Assembly: GCA_966211965.1 (NCBI GenBank)
Contig: CBIHON010000087.1
Span: 1-7,819 of the forward strand
From: CBIHON01 sp966211965
GTDB taxonomy: Bacteria > Pseudomonadota > Gammaproteobacteria > Burkholderiales > Burkholderiaceae_D
Direction: 5' to 3'
DNA length: 7,819 nt
Part shown: piece by piece, positions 1-5,950 of the stretch
How the letters are laid out: each line of letters begins with the position of its first letter
Numbering within the stretch: position 1 is the first letter of the stretch
Program-made: the position numbers and the translations under genes
Notes under the pieces: generated by a model
The model's database searches: none
What the model saw: the letters and a program-made list of their open reading frames with translations, nothing else
What the model was told of the DNA's origin: nothing

Positions 1-81
1 GGCGCGATTCTCGTCATCTTTTATGCAACGAATTTACGGAACAGGACACTAGGTGTGCAGGAGATCTTCGATGGACCATAA
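1..81 (+). CDS. Possible 3' end of an upstream gene (partial, C-terminus only)
   Basis: Frame 1 is open from the left edge to a TAA at 79-81 and would encode a 26-residue tail. The tail opens with a hydrophobic run (GAILVIFYA) followed by a basic segment (TNLRNRTLG), as at the end of a last membrane helix running into a cytoplasmic tail. It would overlap the next gene by 11 nt (71-81), an arrangement typical of translationally coupled genes. A second frame (2-52) is also open but shorter and of less convincing composition. No start is visible, so the family cannot be named; a transporter C-terminus is only a guess. Confidence 0.35.
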   Translation, partial: GAILVIFYATNLRNRTLGVQEIFDGP

Positions 82-394
82 AAACGAACTCCGTGTCCTT
101 GAGGGTCTATTAAGACTCATTGAGGATTCGGAGAGTAAGAAGCGGCGGAGTTGGGCGGGGTGGCTTGCTTCCTGCGCGATATGGATTGGTATGATGCTGG
201 TTTTCTTTCTTGTGTTCCGGTATGGCGGAAACATGGGATGGCCGCACTTTTTGCTCGCCGGCGCGTGCCTTCTGATAGGCTTCTGGGTGGGCTATGACAT
301 GTATAAGGCGTTGGTGGCTACTCAGTGGCCAGTGATGGTCAAGTACATAGACCGTGCGCAAGTTGAGCAACGGATTGCTGAGCTGCGCACCTGA
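71..394 (+). CDS. Small two-helix inner-membrane protein, function unknown
   Basis: The protein has 107 residues. The ATG at 71 is chosen because a good ribosome binding site (CAGGAG, 58-63) lies 7 nt upstream; the in-frame GTG at 53 would contain that site. The N-terminal 20 residues look like an amphipathic helix. A basic cluster (KKRR, residues 23-26) precedes a first membrane helix at about 29-49. A short glycine-rich loop (YGGNMGW) leads to a second helix at about 58-78, and a polar tail rich in Arg and Glu follows. By the positive-inside rule both ends should face the cytoplasm. I do not recognise the family. It may be co-transcribed with the truncated gene to its left, which its start overlaps. 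A holin-like or DUF-type membrane protein cannot be excluded, but no motif supports a function. Confidence 0.7.
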   Translation: MDHKNELRVLEGLLRLIEDSESKKRRSWAGWLASCAIWIGMMLVFFLVFRYGGNMGWPHFLLAGACLLIGFWVGYDMYKALVATQWPVMVKYIDRAQVEQRIAELRT

Positions 395-487
395 CAATTC
401 ATCCATGTTGAGATCGTGCCGGCCTCCATCAAACAGAGGGGCGGTAATGGAGCGGCCTGCGGGAACGCAAGATCCGCGAAGGCTGCA

Positions 488-505
488 TGCCGATTTTTCT
501 CGGCA
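488..505. repeat. Perfect 6-bp hairpin
   Basis: TGCCGA (488-493) and TCGGCA (500-505) are exact reverse complements around a 6-nt loop containing five T residues. No T-run follows on either strand, so it is not a standard terminator. It could be a small RNA stem or chance. Confidence 0.35.
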
Positions 506-545
506 CGGCCATGTATGATGGATGGCCACCCCGGCAGTCGAGAGG

Positions 546-565
546 GAAGCCAAGCGGCTTTTCTT
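546..565 (+). terminator. Weak rho-independent terminator candidate
   Basis: AAGCC (547-551) and GGCTT (556-560) form a perfect 5-bp stem with a 4-nt AAGC loop; a G-U pair can extend it by one. The T-rich run TTTTCTT (559-565) begins in the 3' arm and continues past it. The site lies 150 nt after the stop of the membrane-protein gene and before the exported-protein gene, so it would separate the two transcripts. The stem is short, hence moderate confidence. Confidence 0.35.
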
Positions 566-652
566 CACACCTCGCGTCTTGCGCGGTATAGGTCGTACTC
601 ACCTTGTTAATCATCAACCGTATTCCGAATCATTCAACTTAATTCAATTCAT

Positions 653-1000
653 ATGCGCTTATATCACCTCATCACCACGGCCCTGTTCACTCTGACCGCT
701 TCGGCAGCGTTTGCCGATGTGACAGAGCAAGAAGCCATCCAATCACAGGTTGCAAGTGCCATGGCTTCGGCAGACTATGCGGTAAAGAAGTGCCCGAATC
801 TGAAAATAGATCAGGAGAAGATCGACTCCTTGGTAAAACGGTCTGGGAGGACAGCAAATGAACTCAAGGCTTCGGAAGAGTACATGGAACAGAGAGATGT
901 GATAGCCGGTCTGGAAAAAGGGAAGCAAGCGGCTCTGATCTGCGTCGTTCTGCCCAATGCTCATGGAGGCTACGCGCGCGGCGTGATCATCGAGAAATGA
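653..1000 (+). CDS. Small exported (signal-peptide) protein, function unknown
   Basis: The protein has 115 residues. Residues 1-21 form a clear Sec signal peptide: a short basic start (MRLYH), a hydrophobic core (LITTALFTLTASAAF) and an AFA site, predicting cleavage between Ala21 and Asp22. The mature part of about 94 residues is helical and highly charged. It has two cysteines (Cys47 and Cys97) that could form a disulfide in the periplasm, and ends in a glycine-rich motif (NAHGGYARG). No lipobox is present, so it is soluble rather than a lipoprotein. I do not recognise a family. The start is supported by the signal peptide rather than by a ribosome binding site: the 20 nt before the ATG are AT-rich with no purine-rich motif. 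It sits alone between two hairpins, so it is probably monocistronic. Confidence 0.75.
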   Translation: MRLYHLITTALFTLTASAAFADVTEQEAIQSQVASAMASADYAVKKCPNLKIDQEKIDSLVKRSGRTANELKASEEYMEQRDVIAGLEKGKQAALICVVLPNAHGGYARGVIIEK

Positions 1001-1009
1001 TGAGAGTCG

Positions 1010-1042
1010 CTAGAGTCTGTTTGAGTTCATAACAGGCTCTAG
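1010..1042 (+). repeat. Strong 12-bp stem-loop bounded by CTAG tetramers
   Basis: The left arm (1010-1021, CTAGAGTCTGTT) and right arm (1031-1042, AACAGGCTCTAG) pair over 12 bp with a single mismatch that is a U-G wobble in RNA. The loop is 9 nt. The hairpin begins 10 nt after the stop of the exported-protein gene and ends 42 nt before the DUF3052 start, so it is well placed as a transcription terminator or mRNA 3'-end stabiliser, but no T-run follows it. Both ends read CTAG. A REP-like element or the relic of an insertion-sequence end is an alternative. The right arm also overlaps a second palindrome (CTCTAGAG, 1037-1044). Confidence 0.6.
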
Positions 1043-1084
1043 AGAGCATGGGTTCCTCTTTACTTCCATCGAACTGGAAATCTC

Positions 1085-1507
1085 ATGAAAAATCCTCACA
1101 ACACGGTCGGCTACTCGGGCACGCCGCTCGTAAAGAAGCTGGGCATTAAAGAATCATGGCGCGTCTTGCTGATTGACGCGCCGGAAGACTATGAAGCGCT
1201 TCTTGAACTGCTGCCTGCGGACGTCACATTCGAGAACAGTGCCGGCCCCGAAATCGATCTGGTTCAATTCTTCGTCACTGAAAGAGATGCGCTCGTCGAG
1301 CAACTCGCTGTCCTGCGAAAGAAACTTAAACCCGATGCCGTGCTCTGGGTTTCCTGGCCGAAGAAGTCTGCGAAGGTTCCTACCACGGTGACCGAAGACA
1401 CCGTACGCGAAGTGGCGCTTCCTCTTGGCTTTGTCGATGTGAAGGTTTGCGCGGTCAGCGAAATCTGGTCCGGCCTCAAGCTTGTCGTGCGCAAGGAGCT
1501 TCGCTGA
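1085..1507 (+). CDS. DUF3052 family protein
   Basis: The protein has 140 residues, close to the usual length of DUF3052 proteins, whose function is unknown. The family signature is present in order. An N-terminal segment LVKKLGIK leads to a predicted beta strand RVLLIDAPEDY (residues 15-36). A central strand EIDLVQFFVT (56-65) precedes a helix DALVEQLAVLRKKL. Then come the hallmark LWVSWPKKS (87-95), a TEDTVRE helix (103-109) and a C-terminal PLGFVDVKVCAVSEIWSGLKL (113-133). The alternating strands and helices suggest a Rossmann-like fold, but no cofactor motif is obvious. A weak ribosome binding site (GGAAA, 1076-1080) precedes the ATG by 4 nt. The next gene starts 49 nt downstream on the same strand without a terminator between, so the two are probably co-transcribed. 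It has no signal peptide or membrane segment and is likely cytoplasmic. Confidence 0.8.
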   Translation: MKNPHNTVGYSGTPLVKKLGIKESWRVLLIDAPEDYEALLELLPADVTFENSAGPEIDLVQFFVTERDALVEQLAVLRKKLKPDAVLWVSWPKKSAKVPTTVTEDTVREVALPLGFVDVKVCAVSEIWSGLKLVVRKELR

Positions 1508-1556
1508 GAATGCCGGTCGGGCAAACTGCCTGACCTTCACCATGGAAAGATTGCCG

Positions 1557-2108
1557 ATGCCATTTTCAGCCATTGAACGCAAAGTCCTCCTCGCCGCCAA
1601 AGGAGTCGGTCCTACCGTAATCACGCGGCTTGAACAGTTGGGCTTTGTTACGCTCGCTCAACTCTCGGTTGCCGATCACCGGCAAATCGTGGAAGGCGCC
1701 GCCGCCCTGGTTGGTTCTACTTGTTGGAAGAACAGCCCCCAAGCAAGATCGGCCATTCAAGCGGCAATCGCCGCGGCAGCCGAGTATTGCCTGACAGCGC
1801 ATGACATCCCTTCCGAAGGTTCGTATGAAGCGCAAGCGGGAGCTGCATCCGAGTTGCAAGAGCTCGCCAATCTTGGCCCGAAGTCGGCAGCGATGCTTGC
1901 GGGCGCCGGCATCGAGTCGTTCGAGCATCTTGCGCGAGTCGGCTCGGTAGCCGCCTACGCCAGGGTCAAGCGTTCCGGCGCCGACGTCAGCTTAAACCTT
2001 CTCTGGGCCATCGAAGGCGCTCTGACGGGCATCTCGTGGAAAGAGGTTGCAAGAGAACGCAGAACCAGTCTCTTGCTGGCCCTGGAGGCACATGAGAGGG
2101 GCAGTTAA
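1557..2108 (+). CDS. Helix-hairpin-helix protein with a TfoX C-terminal-like domain
   Basis: The protein has 183 residues from the ATG at 1557, chosen because GGAAAG (1545-1550) lies about 6 nt upstream. ATG 1542 would add five residues, and the longest frame, from 1482, would overlap the DUF3052 gene. Two related helical modules are seen. Residues 8-52 carry a helix-hairpin-helix motif (GVGPTVITRLEQLGF) like that of Cdd1-type or other small HhH proteins. Residues 100-175 match the TfoX C-terminal domain pattern: LANLGPKSAAMLAGAGIES, then VAAYARVKRSG, then SLNLLWAIEGALTGISW. The TfoX N-terminal domain of true Sxy/TfoX competence regulators is absent. HhH folds usually bind DNA backbone without sequence specificity or mediate protein contacts, so a nucleic-acid-associated role is inferred. 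An alanine-rich helical linker (65-76) joins the modules. It probably forms an operon with the DUF3052 gene. Confidence 0.75.
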   Translation: MPFSAIERKVLLAAKGVGPTVITRLEQLGFVTLAQLSVADHRQIVEGAAALVGSTCWKNSPQARSAIQAAIAAAAEYCLTAHDIPSEGSYEAQAGAASELQELANLGPKSAAMLAGAGIESFEHLARVGSVAAYARVKRSGADVSLNLLWAIEGALTGISWKEVARERRTSLLLALEAHERGS

Positions 2109-2117
2109 GATGCGCAA

Positions 2118-2150
2118 GTTATGATTTGGCATAACACGATGTGCCACATC
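2118..2150. repeat. Two adjacent perfect dyads after the HhH gene
   Basis: GTTATG (2118-2123) and CATAAC (2130-2135) are exact reverse complements around a 6-nt spacer. Two bases later GATGTG (2138-2143) and CACATC (2145-2150) are exact reverse complements around a single C. A shorter dyad, CGGA-N4-TCCG (2155-2166), follows. No T-run is present, so these fit protein-binding sites better than a terminator. They lie about 75-110 bp upstream of the predicted -35 of the hybrid kinase gene. Confidence 0.4.
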
Positions 2151-2200
2151 ATGACGGACGTTTCCGCACACCCCAAGACCGGTATCGCAATACACTGACC

Positions 2201-2246
2201 ATTACAAGGTGAACCAGCTACTTGTTGATGTGTCATACCTTGTAAT
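2201..2246. promoter_or_regulatory. 10-bp perfect inverted repeat overlapping the kinase promoter (operator candidate)
   Basis: ATTACAAGGT (2201-2210) and ACCTTGTAAT (2237-2246) are exact reverse complements separated by 26 bp, with arm centres 36 bp apart. The right arm falls wholly inside the -35/-10 spacer of the predicted promoter and the left arm lies 14 bp upstream of its -35. Such placement suits an operator where a bound protein would block RNA polymerase or loop the DNA. The pair could instead form a long-loop stem in a read-through transcript. No known regulator motif is recognised. Confidence 0.45.
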
Positions 2247-2253
2247 TTATAAA
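2225..2253 (+). promoter_or_regulatory. Predicted sigma70-type promoter of the hybrid kinase gene
   Basis: TTGATG (2225-2230, four of six consensus bases) is followed by a 17-nt spacer and TATAAA (2248-2253, five of six). Transcription would start near 2260, leaving a leader of only about 14 nt that holds the ribosome binding site. The spacer contains an arm of the inverted repeat listed at 2201-2246. Confidence 0.5.
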
Positions 2254-2262
2254 TTGACGCAT

Positions 2263-2276
2263 GAGGAACGTCGTTG
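2263..2276 (+). promoter_or_regulatory. Ribosome binding site and TTG start codon of the hybrid kinase gene
   Basis: GAGGAA (2263-2268) lies 5 nt before TTG (2274-2276), which opens the 1188-codon frame. Nearby ATGs at 2261 and 2278 are in other frames. The first in-frame ATG (2331) would remove 19 residues and has no better ribosome binding site (it follows GGCGGTGAA), so the TTG is preferred. Confidence 0.6.
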
Positions 2277-5200
2277 GATGCCAAAAGCCAACCTTCCCTG
2301 CAAGCCGATTGGCTGGTCGACGGCGGTGAAATGGGGAAATTGATCCGCTCCATGGATTGGTCGAACAATCCTTTGGGGCGGCGAGAATCTTGGCCTCAAA
2401 GCCTGCGTACGACAGTCAACTTGTGCCTGTCATCAAATTTCCCGATCGCAATGGTTTGGGGGCCGCAGCGTATCCAGCTGTATAACGATGGCTACTGGCC
2501 GAATTGCGGGACCAAGCATCCGCGTTCGATGGGGCAGGATTTTCGCGAGTGCTGGGCCTCCGCCTGGCCCGTTGTCGGCGAAGCGTTTGAACAAGCCTTG
2601 GCCGGCCAAGCAACGTTTCTTCAAAATCAGCGCATGTTTCTCGACCGTCATGGCTACCTCGAAGAAACGTTTTTCACTTTTTCTTTCAGTCCGATTCACG
2701 ATGAGAGCGGCCAGATTGGCGGCTTATTTCATCCGATCACGGAACTCACCCAGCAATCGCTGATGGAGCGGCGCTTGCAAGCGCTGCGCGTGCTTGCCGA
2801 CAGCACGGCGGATGCCAAAAACGTCGACCAGGCCATTGCCATAGCAGCCGAGGTGCTCGCGGGCTGCTCTCTTGATCTGCCGTTCGCGCTCATCTATCTG
2901 CTTGACCGCGATCTGAAAGAGGCGCGCCTGGTCAGCACCACCGGACTTTCCGCCGGCACGCCGGTCAGTCCTGGCCTGGTCGCGCTCGACTCACCCGATA
3001 CCCATGGATGGCCCCTGGCGCGTGTGGCGCACTCGCGCCGCCCCGAGCAAGTGAATAATCTTGCGCAACGCTTTGGCCCCTTCTTCTGCGGCCCTTATCC
3101 GGATCCGATGCAAACCGCGATGGCCATGCCGCTCATCTTGTCCGCTTCGGACCATCCGTTCGGCGTACTCATCGCCGGGATCAGCACGCGTCGCGCCTTG
3201 GATTCCTCTTACGAGGCGTTCTATAACTTGCTGCGGGACGCACTTGCCGCGGCGCTGTCGCGCGCATGCAATCAAGAACTGGAGCGCAAACGCGTCGAGG
3301 AACTGGCAGAACTCGATCGGGCCAAGACTGCGTTTTTCTCCAATGTCAGCCATGAGTTCCGCACGCCGCTCACGCTGCTGCTCGGGCCTCTGGAGGATGC
3401 GCTCAAAGACTCCAGCTTTTCGCCGGAACTGACTCGGCAGCGAGTCGAATTAGCCCACCGCAATGCGATGCGCTTGCTCAAGCTCGTCAATTCCATGCTC
3501 GACTTTGCGCGCATCGAAGCCGGGCGGGCGCAAATCACCTACATGCCGGTCGATCTTGCGGCATCCACCCGCCAGCTGGCGAGCATGTTCAGTTCCGCGA
3601 TAGAAAGCGCGGGACTCGAATTCATTGTGGATTGCCCGCCCTTGCCGGAAGCGGTGTACGTCGATCCCGACATGTGGGAAAAAATCGTGCTCAATTTGCT
3701 CTCCAATGCCTTCAAATTCACCTTTGCCGGCAGCATTGCAGTGCGCCTGCGCTGGCAAGACGGCGCAGCGGTGTTGACGGTTTCCGATACCGGCATTGGC
3801 GTGCCGCCTGAACATGCGCCGCGCCTGTTCGAACGCTTTCATCGCGTACCGCAGGCGCGCAGTCGGACGCATGAAGGCAGCGGTATCGGCTTGGCGTTGA
3901 CGCATGAACTCGTCAAGCTGCATGGCGGCGAAATCAGCGTCGAAAGCACGCCTGGAAAGGGAACACAATTCACGGTGGCCATTCCGGGCGGGAGCGCCCA
4001 TTTGTCGCCCGATCGAATCAACGTCAAACCAGAACTTGCCTCGACCGCGATCGACGCGCGCGCCTTTGTCGAGGAAGCACAGCATTGGCTTCCTGATGGC
4101 AATGTTTCGTCTCCATCCACGATTGCCCGCCAAGTCGCACCATCCCACGACAGACAGGCGCAAGGTTCGCGGGTGCGCATCCTTTTTGCCGATGACAATG
4201 CCGATATGCGCCGCTATGTGTGTGCCTTGCTGGCGCCGCATTGGGAAGTGGAAGTGGCGGTGGACGGACTGCAGGCGCTGGAAGCCATCCGGCGCACACC
4301 GCCCGATCTCGTGTTGACGGATGTCATGATGCCCCATCTCGATGGATTCGGCTTATTGCAAGCGCTACGCGCGAATGAACAAACGCGCCAGTTACCCGTC
4401 ATCATGCTGTCTGCCAGGGCAGGCGAAGAAGCACGCGTGGAAGGATTGAATGCGGGAGCCGACGATTACCTGGTCAAGCCGTTCAACGCGGCCGAATTGC
4501 TGGCGCGTGTCCGGACGCATCTGGACATTGCGCAAATGCGCAGGCGCGCGGTGGAGACGGCACAGCATGATCCTCTGACCAATCTGCCGAACCGCACGCT
4601 TACCTACGAATTCGTGGAGCGCCAACTCGCCAGCGCACGCCGGGATGGAACGCGTTGCGCCGTAATGTTCATCGACATGGATCGCTTCAAGCCCATCAAC
4701 GATACTTATGGCCATGAGGTAGGCGACGCCGTGTTGAAGGAAATTGCGCATCGCTTGAAGAGCTGCATCCGAAGCGAAGACACGGTTGGCCGGCTGGGTG
4801 GCGACGAGTTTCTCGTCGTGCTATCCCGCATGCGTGACCTGGCCGAGGTAGTGCAGGCCGCGCGCCATCTGGTCGACACGCTAGGAAAGCCGTATCAGGT
4901 GAAAAAACTGGTCCTGTATAGCTCGCCGAGCGTGGGCATCAGCATATGTCCCGACAATGGCGCCCATCTGGATACGCTGGTCAAGAATGCCGATGCGGCC
5001 ATGTACCATGCCAAGGAACTTGGGCGCAACAACTTCCAGTTCTACATGGAAGAGATGAACCAAAGCGCAAGCCTGGCGCTGTCCATCGAAAACGGTTTGC
5101 GCGCAGGCCTGGAGCGTGGCGAGTTCCAGCTCCATTATCAGCCGATCGTCGATACGGCGGCGCGCGCAGTGGTCGGTGCTGAGGTGTTGCTGCGCTGGCC

Positions 5201-5840
5201 CACGAAGGAGATCGGTCCGAGCGATTTCATTCCTGTGGCGGAAACAAGCGGCATGATCGAGCAACTCGGCGCCTGGGTGGTGCATGAAGCATGCCGGCAA
5301 GCGAAGCGATGGCAAGAGAAAGGATGGCCCGCGCTTTCGCTTTCGATCAACGTGTCGCCATTGCAGTTCAGGCAACAGAGCTTGCACGACATGATCGCGG
5401 AAGCCTTGAGCGAGCATGGCGTAAATCCGAGCTGTCTGACTCTGGAGTTGACCGAAACGGCATTGCTAAAAAACACCGATCAAGCGATCTCGACGATGTG
5501 GGCGATGAAGAAACTGGGCGTGAAGATCGCTCTGGACGACTTTGGCAAAGGGTATTCAAGCTTGAGCCACTTGAGCCAATTGCCGCTGGATGCAGTGAAG
5601 GTGGATCAGGATTTCATTTGCACCCTTTCCGACAATCCGGCCAGCGTCGCCATTACGGACGCCATCATCAGCATAGGAAAGACACTGGGACTGCGGGTGA
5701 TCGCAGAAGGAATCGAGTCAGCCGAGACGCTGGCGCTGCTGCGCGACAGAGCATGTCATGAGATGCAGGGATACTACCTGTGCCCGCCTGCGCCGGCCGA
5801 TGAATTCGAACGCTGGCGACGTCATTGGCAAGCTGTGTAA
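2274..5840 (+). CDS. Hybrid sensor histidine kinase with REC, GGDEF and EAL domains
   Basis: This 1188-residue protein has no membrane segment or signal peptide and should be cytoplasmic. Domains in order: a PAS-like sensor (about 25-160, opening with the NPLGRRESWPQSL pattern seen in many hybrid kinases); GAF (about 170-335); a short helical linker; HisKA with phospho-acceptor His360 in SHEFRTP; HATPase with N box (Asn478), DTGIG (Asp505) and GSGIG (535-539); a receiver (634-750) with acidic pair Asp640/641, phospho-acceptor Asp683, Ser713 and Lys735; GGDEF (about 762-925) with intact GGDEF at 842-846 and an RxxD inhibitory site at 833-836; and EAL (about 940-1185). The EAL motif reads EVL (970-972), while Asn1026, Glu1058, Asp1088/1089, Lys1109, Glu1145 and Gln1165 are all present. 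Known family roles predict autophosphorylation, transfer to Asp683, and c-di-GMP synthesis and hydrolysis; the coupling is inferred. No Hpt domain is seen, so the relay probably ends in cis. It appears to be transcribed alone from the promoter at 2225-2253. Confidence 0.93.
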   Translation: MDAKSQPSLQADWLVDGGEMGKLIRSMDWSNNPLGRRESWPQSLRTTVNLCLSSNFPIAMVWGPQRIQLYNDGYWPNCGTKHPRSMGQDFRECWASAWPVVGEAFEQALAGQATFLQNQRMFLDRHGYLEETFFTFSFSPIHDESGQIGGLFHPITELTQQSLMERRLQALRVLADSTADAKNVDQAIAIAAEVLAGCSLDLPFALIYLLDRDLKEARLVSTTGLSAGTPVSPGLVALDSPDTHGWPLARVAHSRRPEQVNNLAQRFGPFFCGPYPDPMQTAMAMPLILSASDHPFGVLIAGISTRRALDSSYEAFYNLLRDALAAALSRACNQELERKRVEELAELDRAKTAFFSNVSHEFRTPLTLLLGPLEDALKDSSFSPELTRQRVELAHRNAMRLLKLVNSMLDFARIEAGRAQITYMPVDLAASTRQLASMFSSAIESAGLEFIVDCPPLPEAVYVDPDMWEKIVLNLLSNAFKFTFAGSIAVRLRWQDGAAVLTVSDTGIGVPPEHAPRLFERFHRVPQARSRTHEGSGIGLALTHELVKLHGGEISVESTPGKGTQFTVAIPGGSAHLSPDRINVKPELASTAIDARAFVEEAQHWLPDGNVSSPSTIARQVAPSHDRQAQGSRVRILFADDNADMRRYVCALLAPHWEVEVAVDGLQALEAIRRTPPDLVLTDVMMPHLDGFGLLQALRANEQTRQLPVIMLSARAGEEARVEGLNAGADDYLVKPFNAAELLARVRTHLDIAQMRRRAVETAQHDPLTNLPNRTLTYEFVERQLASARRDGTRCAVMFIDMDRFKPINDTYGHEVGDAVLKEIAHRLKSCIRSEDTVGRLGGDEFLVVLSRMRDLAEVVQAARHLVDTLGKPYQVKKLVLYSSPSVGISICPDNGAHLDTLVKNADAAMYHAKELGRNNFQFYMEEMNQSASLALSIENGLRAGLERGEFQLHYQPIVDTAARAVVGAEVLLRWPTKEIGPSDFIPVAETSGMIEQLGAWVVHEACRQAKRWQEKGWPALSLSINVSPLQFRQQSLHDMIAEALSEHGVNPSCLTLELTETALLKNTDQAISTMWAMKKLGVKIALDDFGKGYSSLSHLSQLPLDAVKVDQDFICTLSDNPASVAITDAIISIGKTLGLRVIAEGIESAETLALLRDRACHEMQGYYLCPPAPADEFERWRRHWQAV

Positions 5841-5950
5841 AAGAATCTGCTTATTGCCAGGTGGAAAATGGCCGCTTCTGGCCGAACTCGCACATAGAGT
5901 CTCTAAACAAGGCAGTGCGTCCCATGATGCATTTTTGCCTCGGAAGGATC
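5841..5950. other. Convergent intergenic region with weak stems
   Basis: These 110 nt separate the ends of two convergent genes. AGGCA (5910-5914) pairs with TGCCT (5936-5940); in RNA the adjoining GTGC (5915-5918) can also pair with GCAT (5929-5932) with G-U help, leaving a 3-nt bulge. A GGCC-N6-GGCC dyad (5870-5883) lies earlier. Neither is followed by a proper T-run on either strand, so no terminator is called with confidence, although one or both may serve as a bidirectional stop. Confidence 0.3.

Larger units (their letters stand above)
395..652. other. 258-nt intergenic region with small hairpins and an AT-rich end
   Basis: No convincing gene was found. Short open frames here (for example 416-610 on the plus strand) lack ribosome binding sites and have arginine- and serine-rich, low-complexity composition. 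The middle is GC-rich and holds two perfect short hairpins (488-505 and 546-560, listed separately). From about 600 to 652 the sequence turns AT-rich, which fits a promoter or leader for the gene at 653, but I could not find a convincing -35/-10 pair. Confidence 0.5.

Noticed and set aside
110..568. 152-codon minus-strand frame over the first membrane-protein gene
   Set aside because: It has no ribosome binding site or recognisable motif and is antisense to a gene with a good start and sensible membrane topology.
3450..4337. 295-codon open frame on the minus strand
   Set aside because: It lies antisense inside the kinase HATPase/REC region, whose plus-strand protein has intact motifs throughout. 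The minus frame is a histidine- and arginine-rich composition artefact of GC-biased codon use.
5895..5905. TAGAG-T-CTCTA palindrome, similar in its first eight bases to the hairpin arm at 1011
   Set aside because: The shared stretch is short and a one-base loop cannot form a hairpin; treated as chance.
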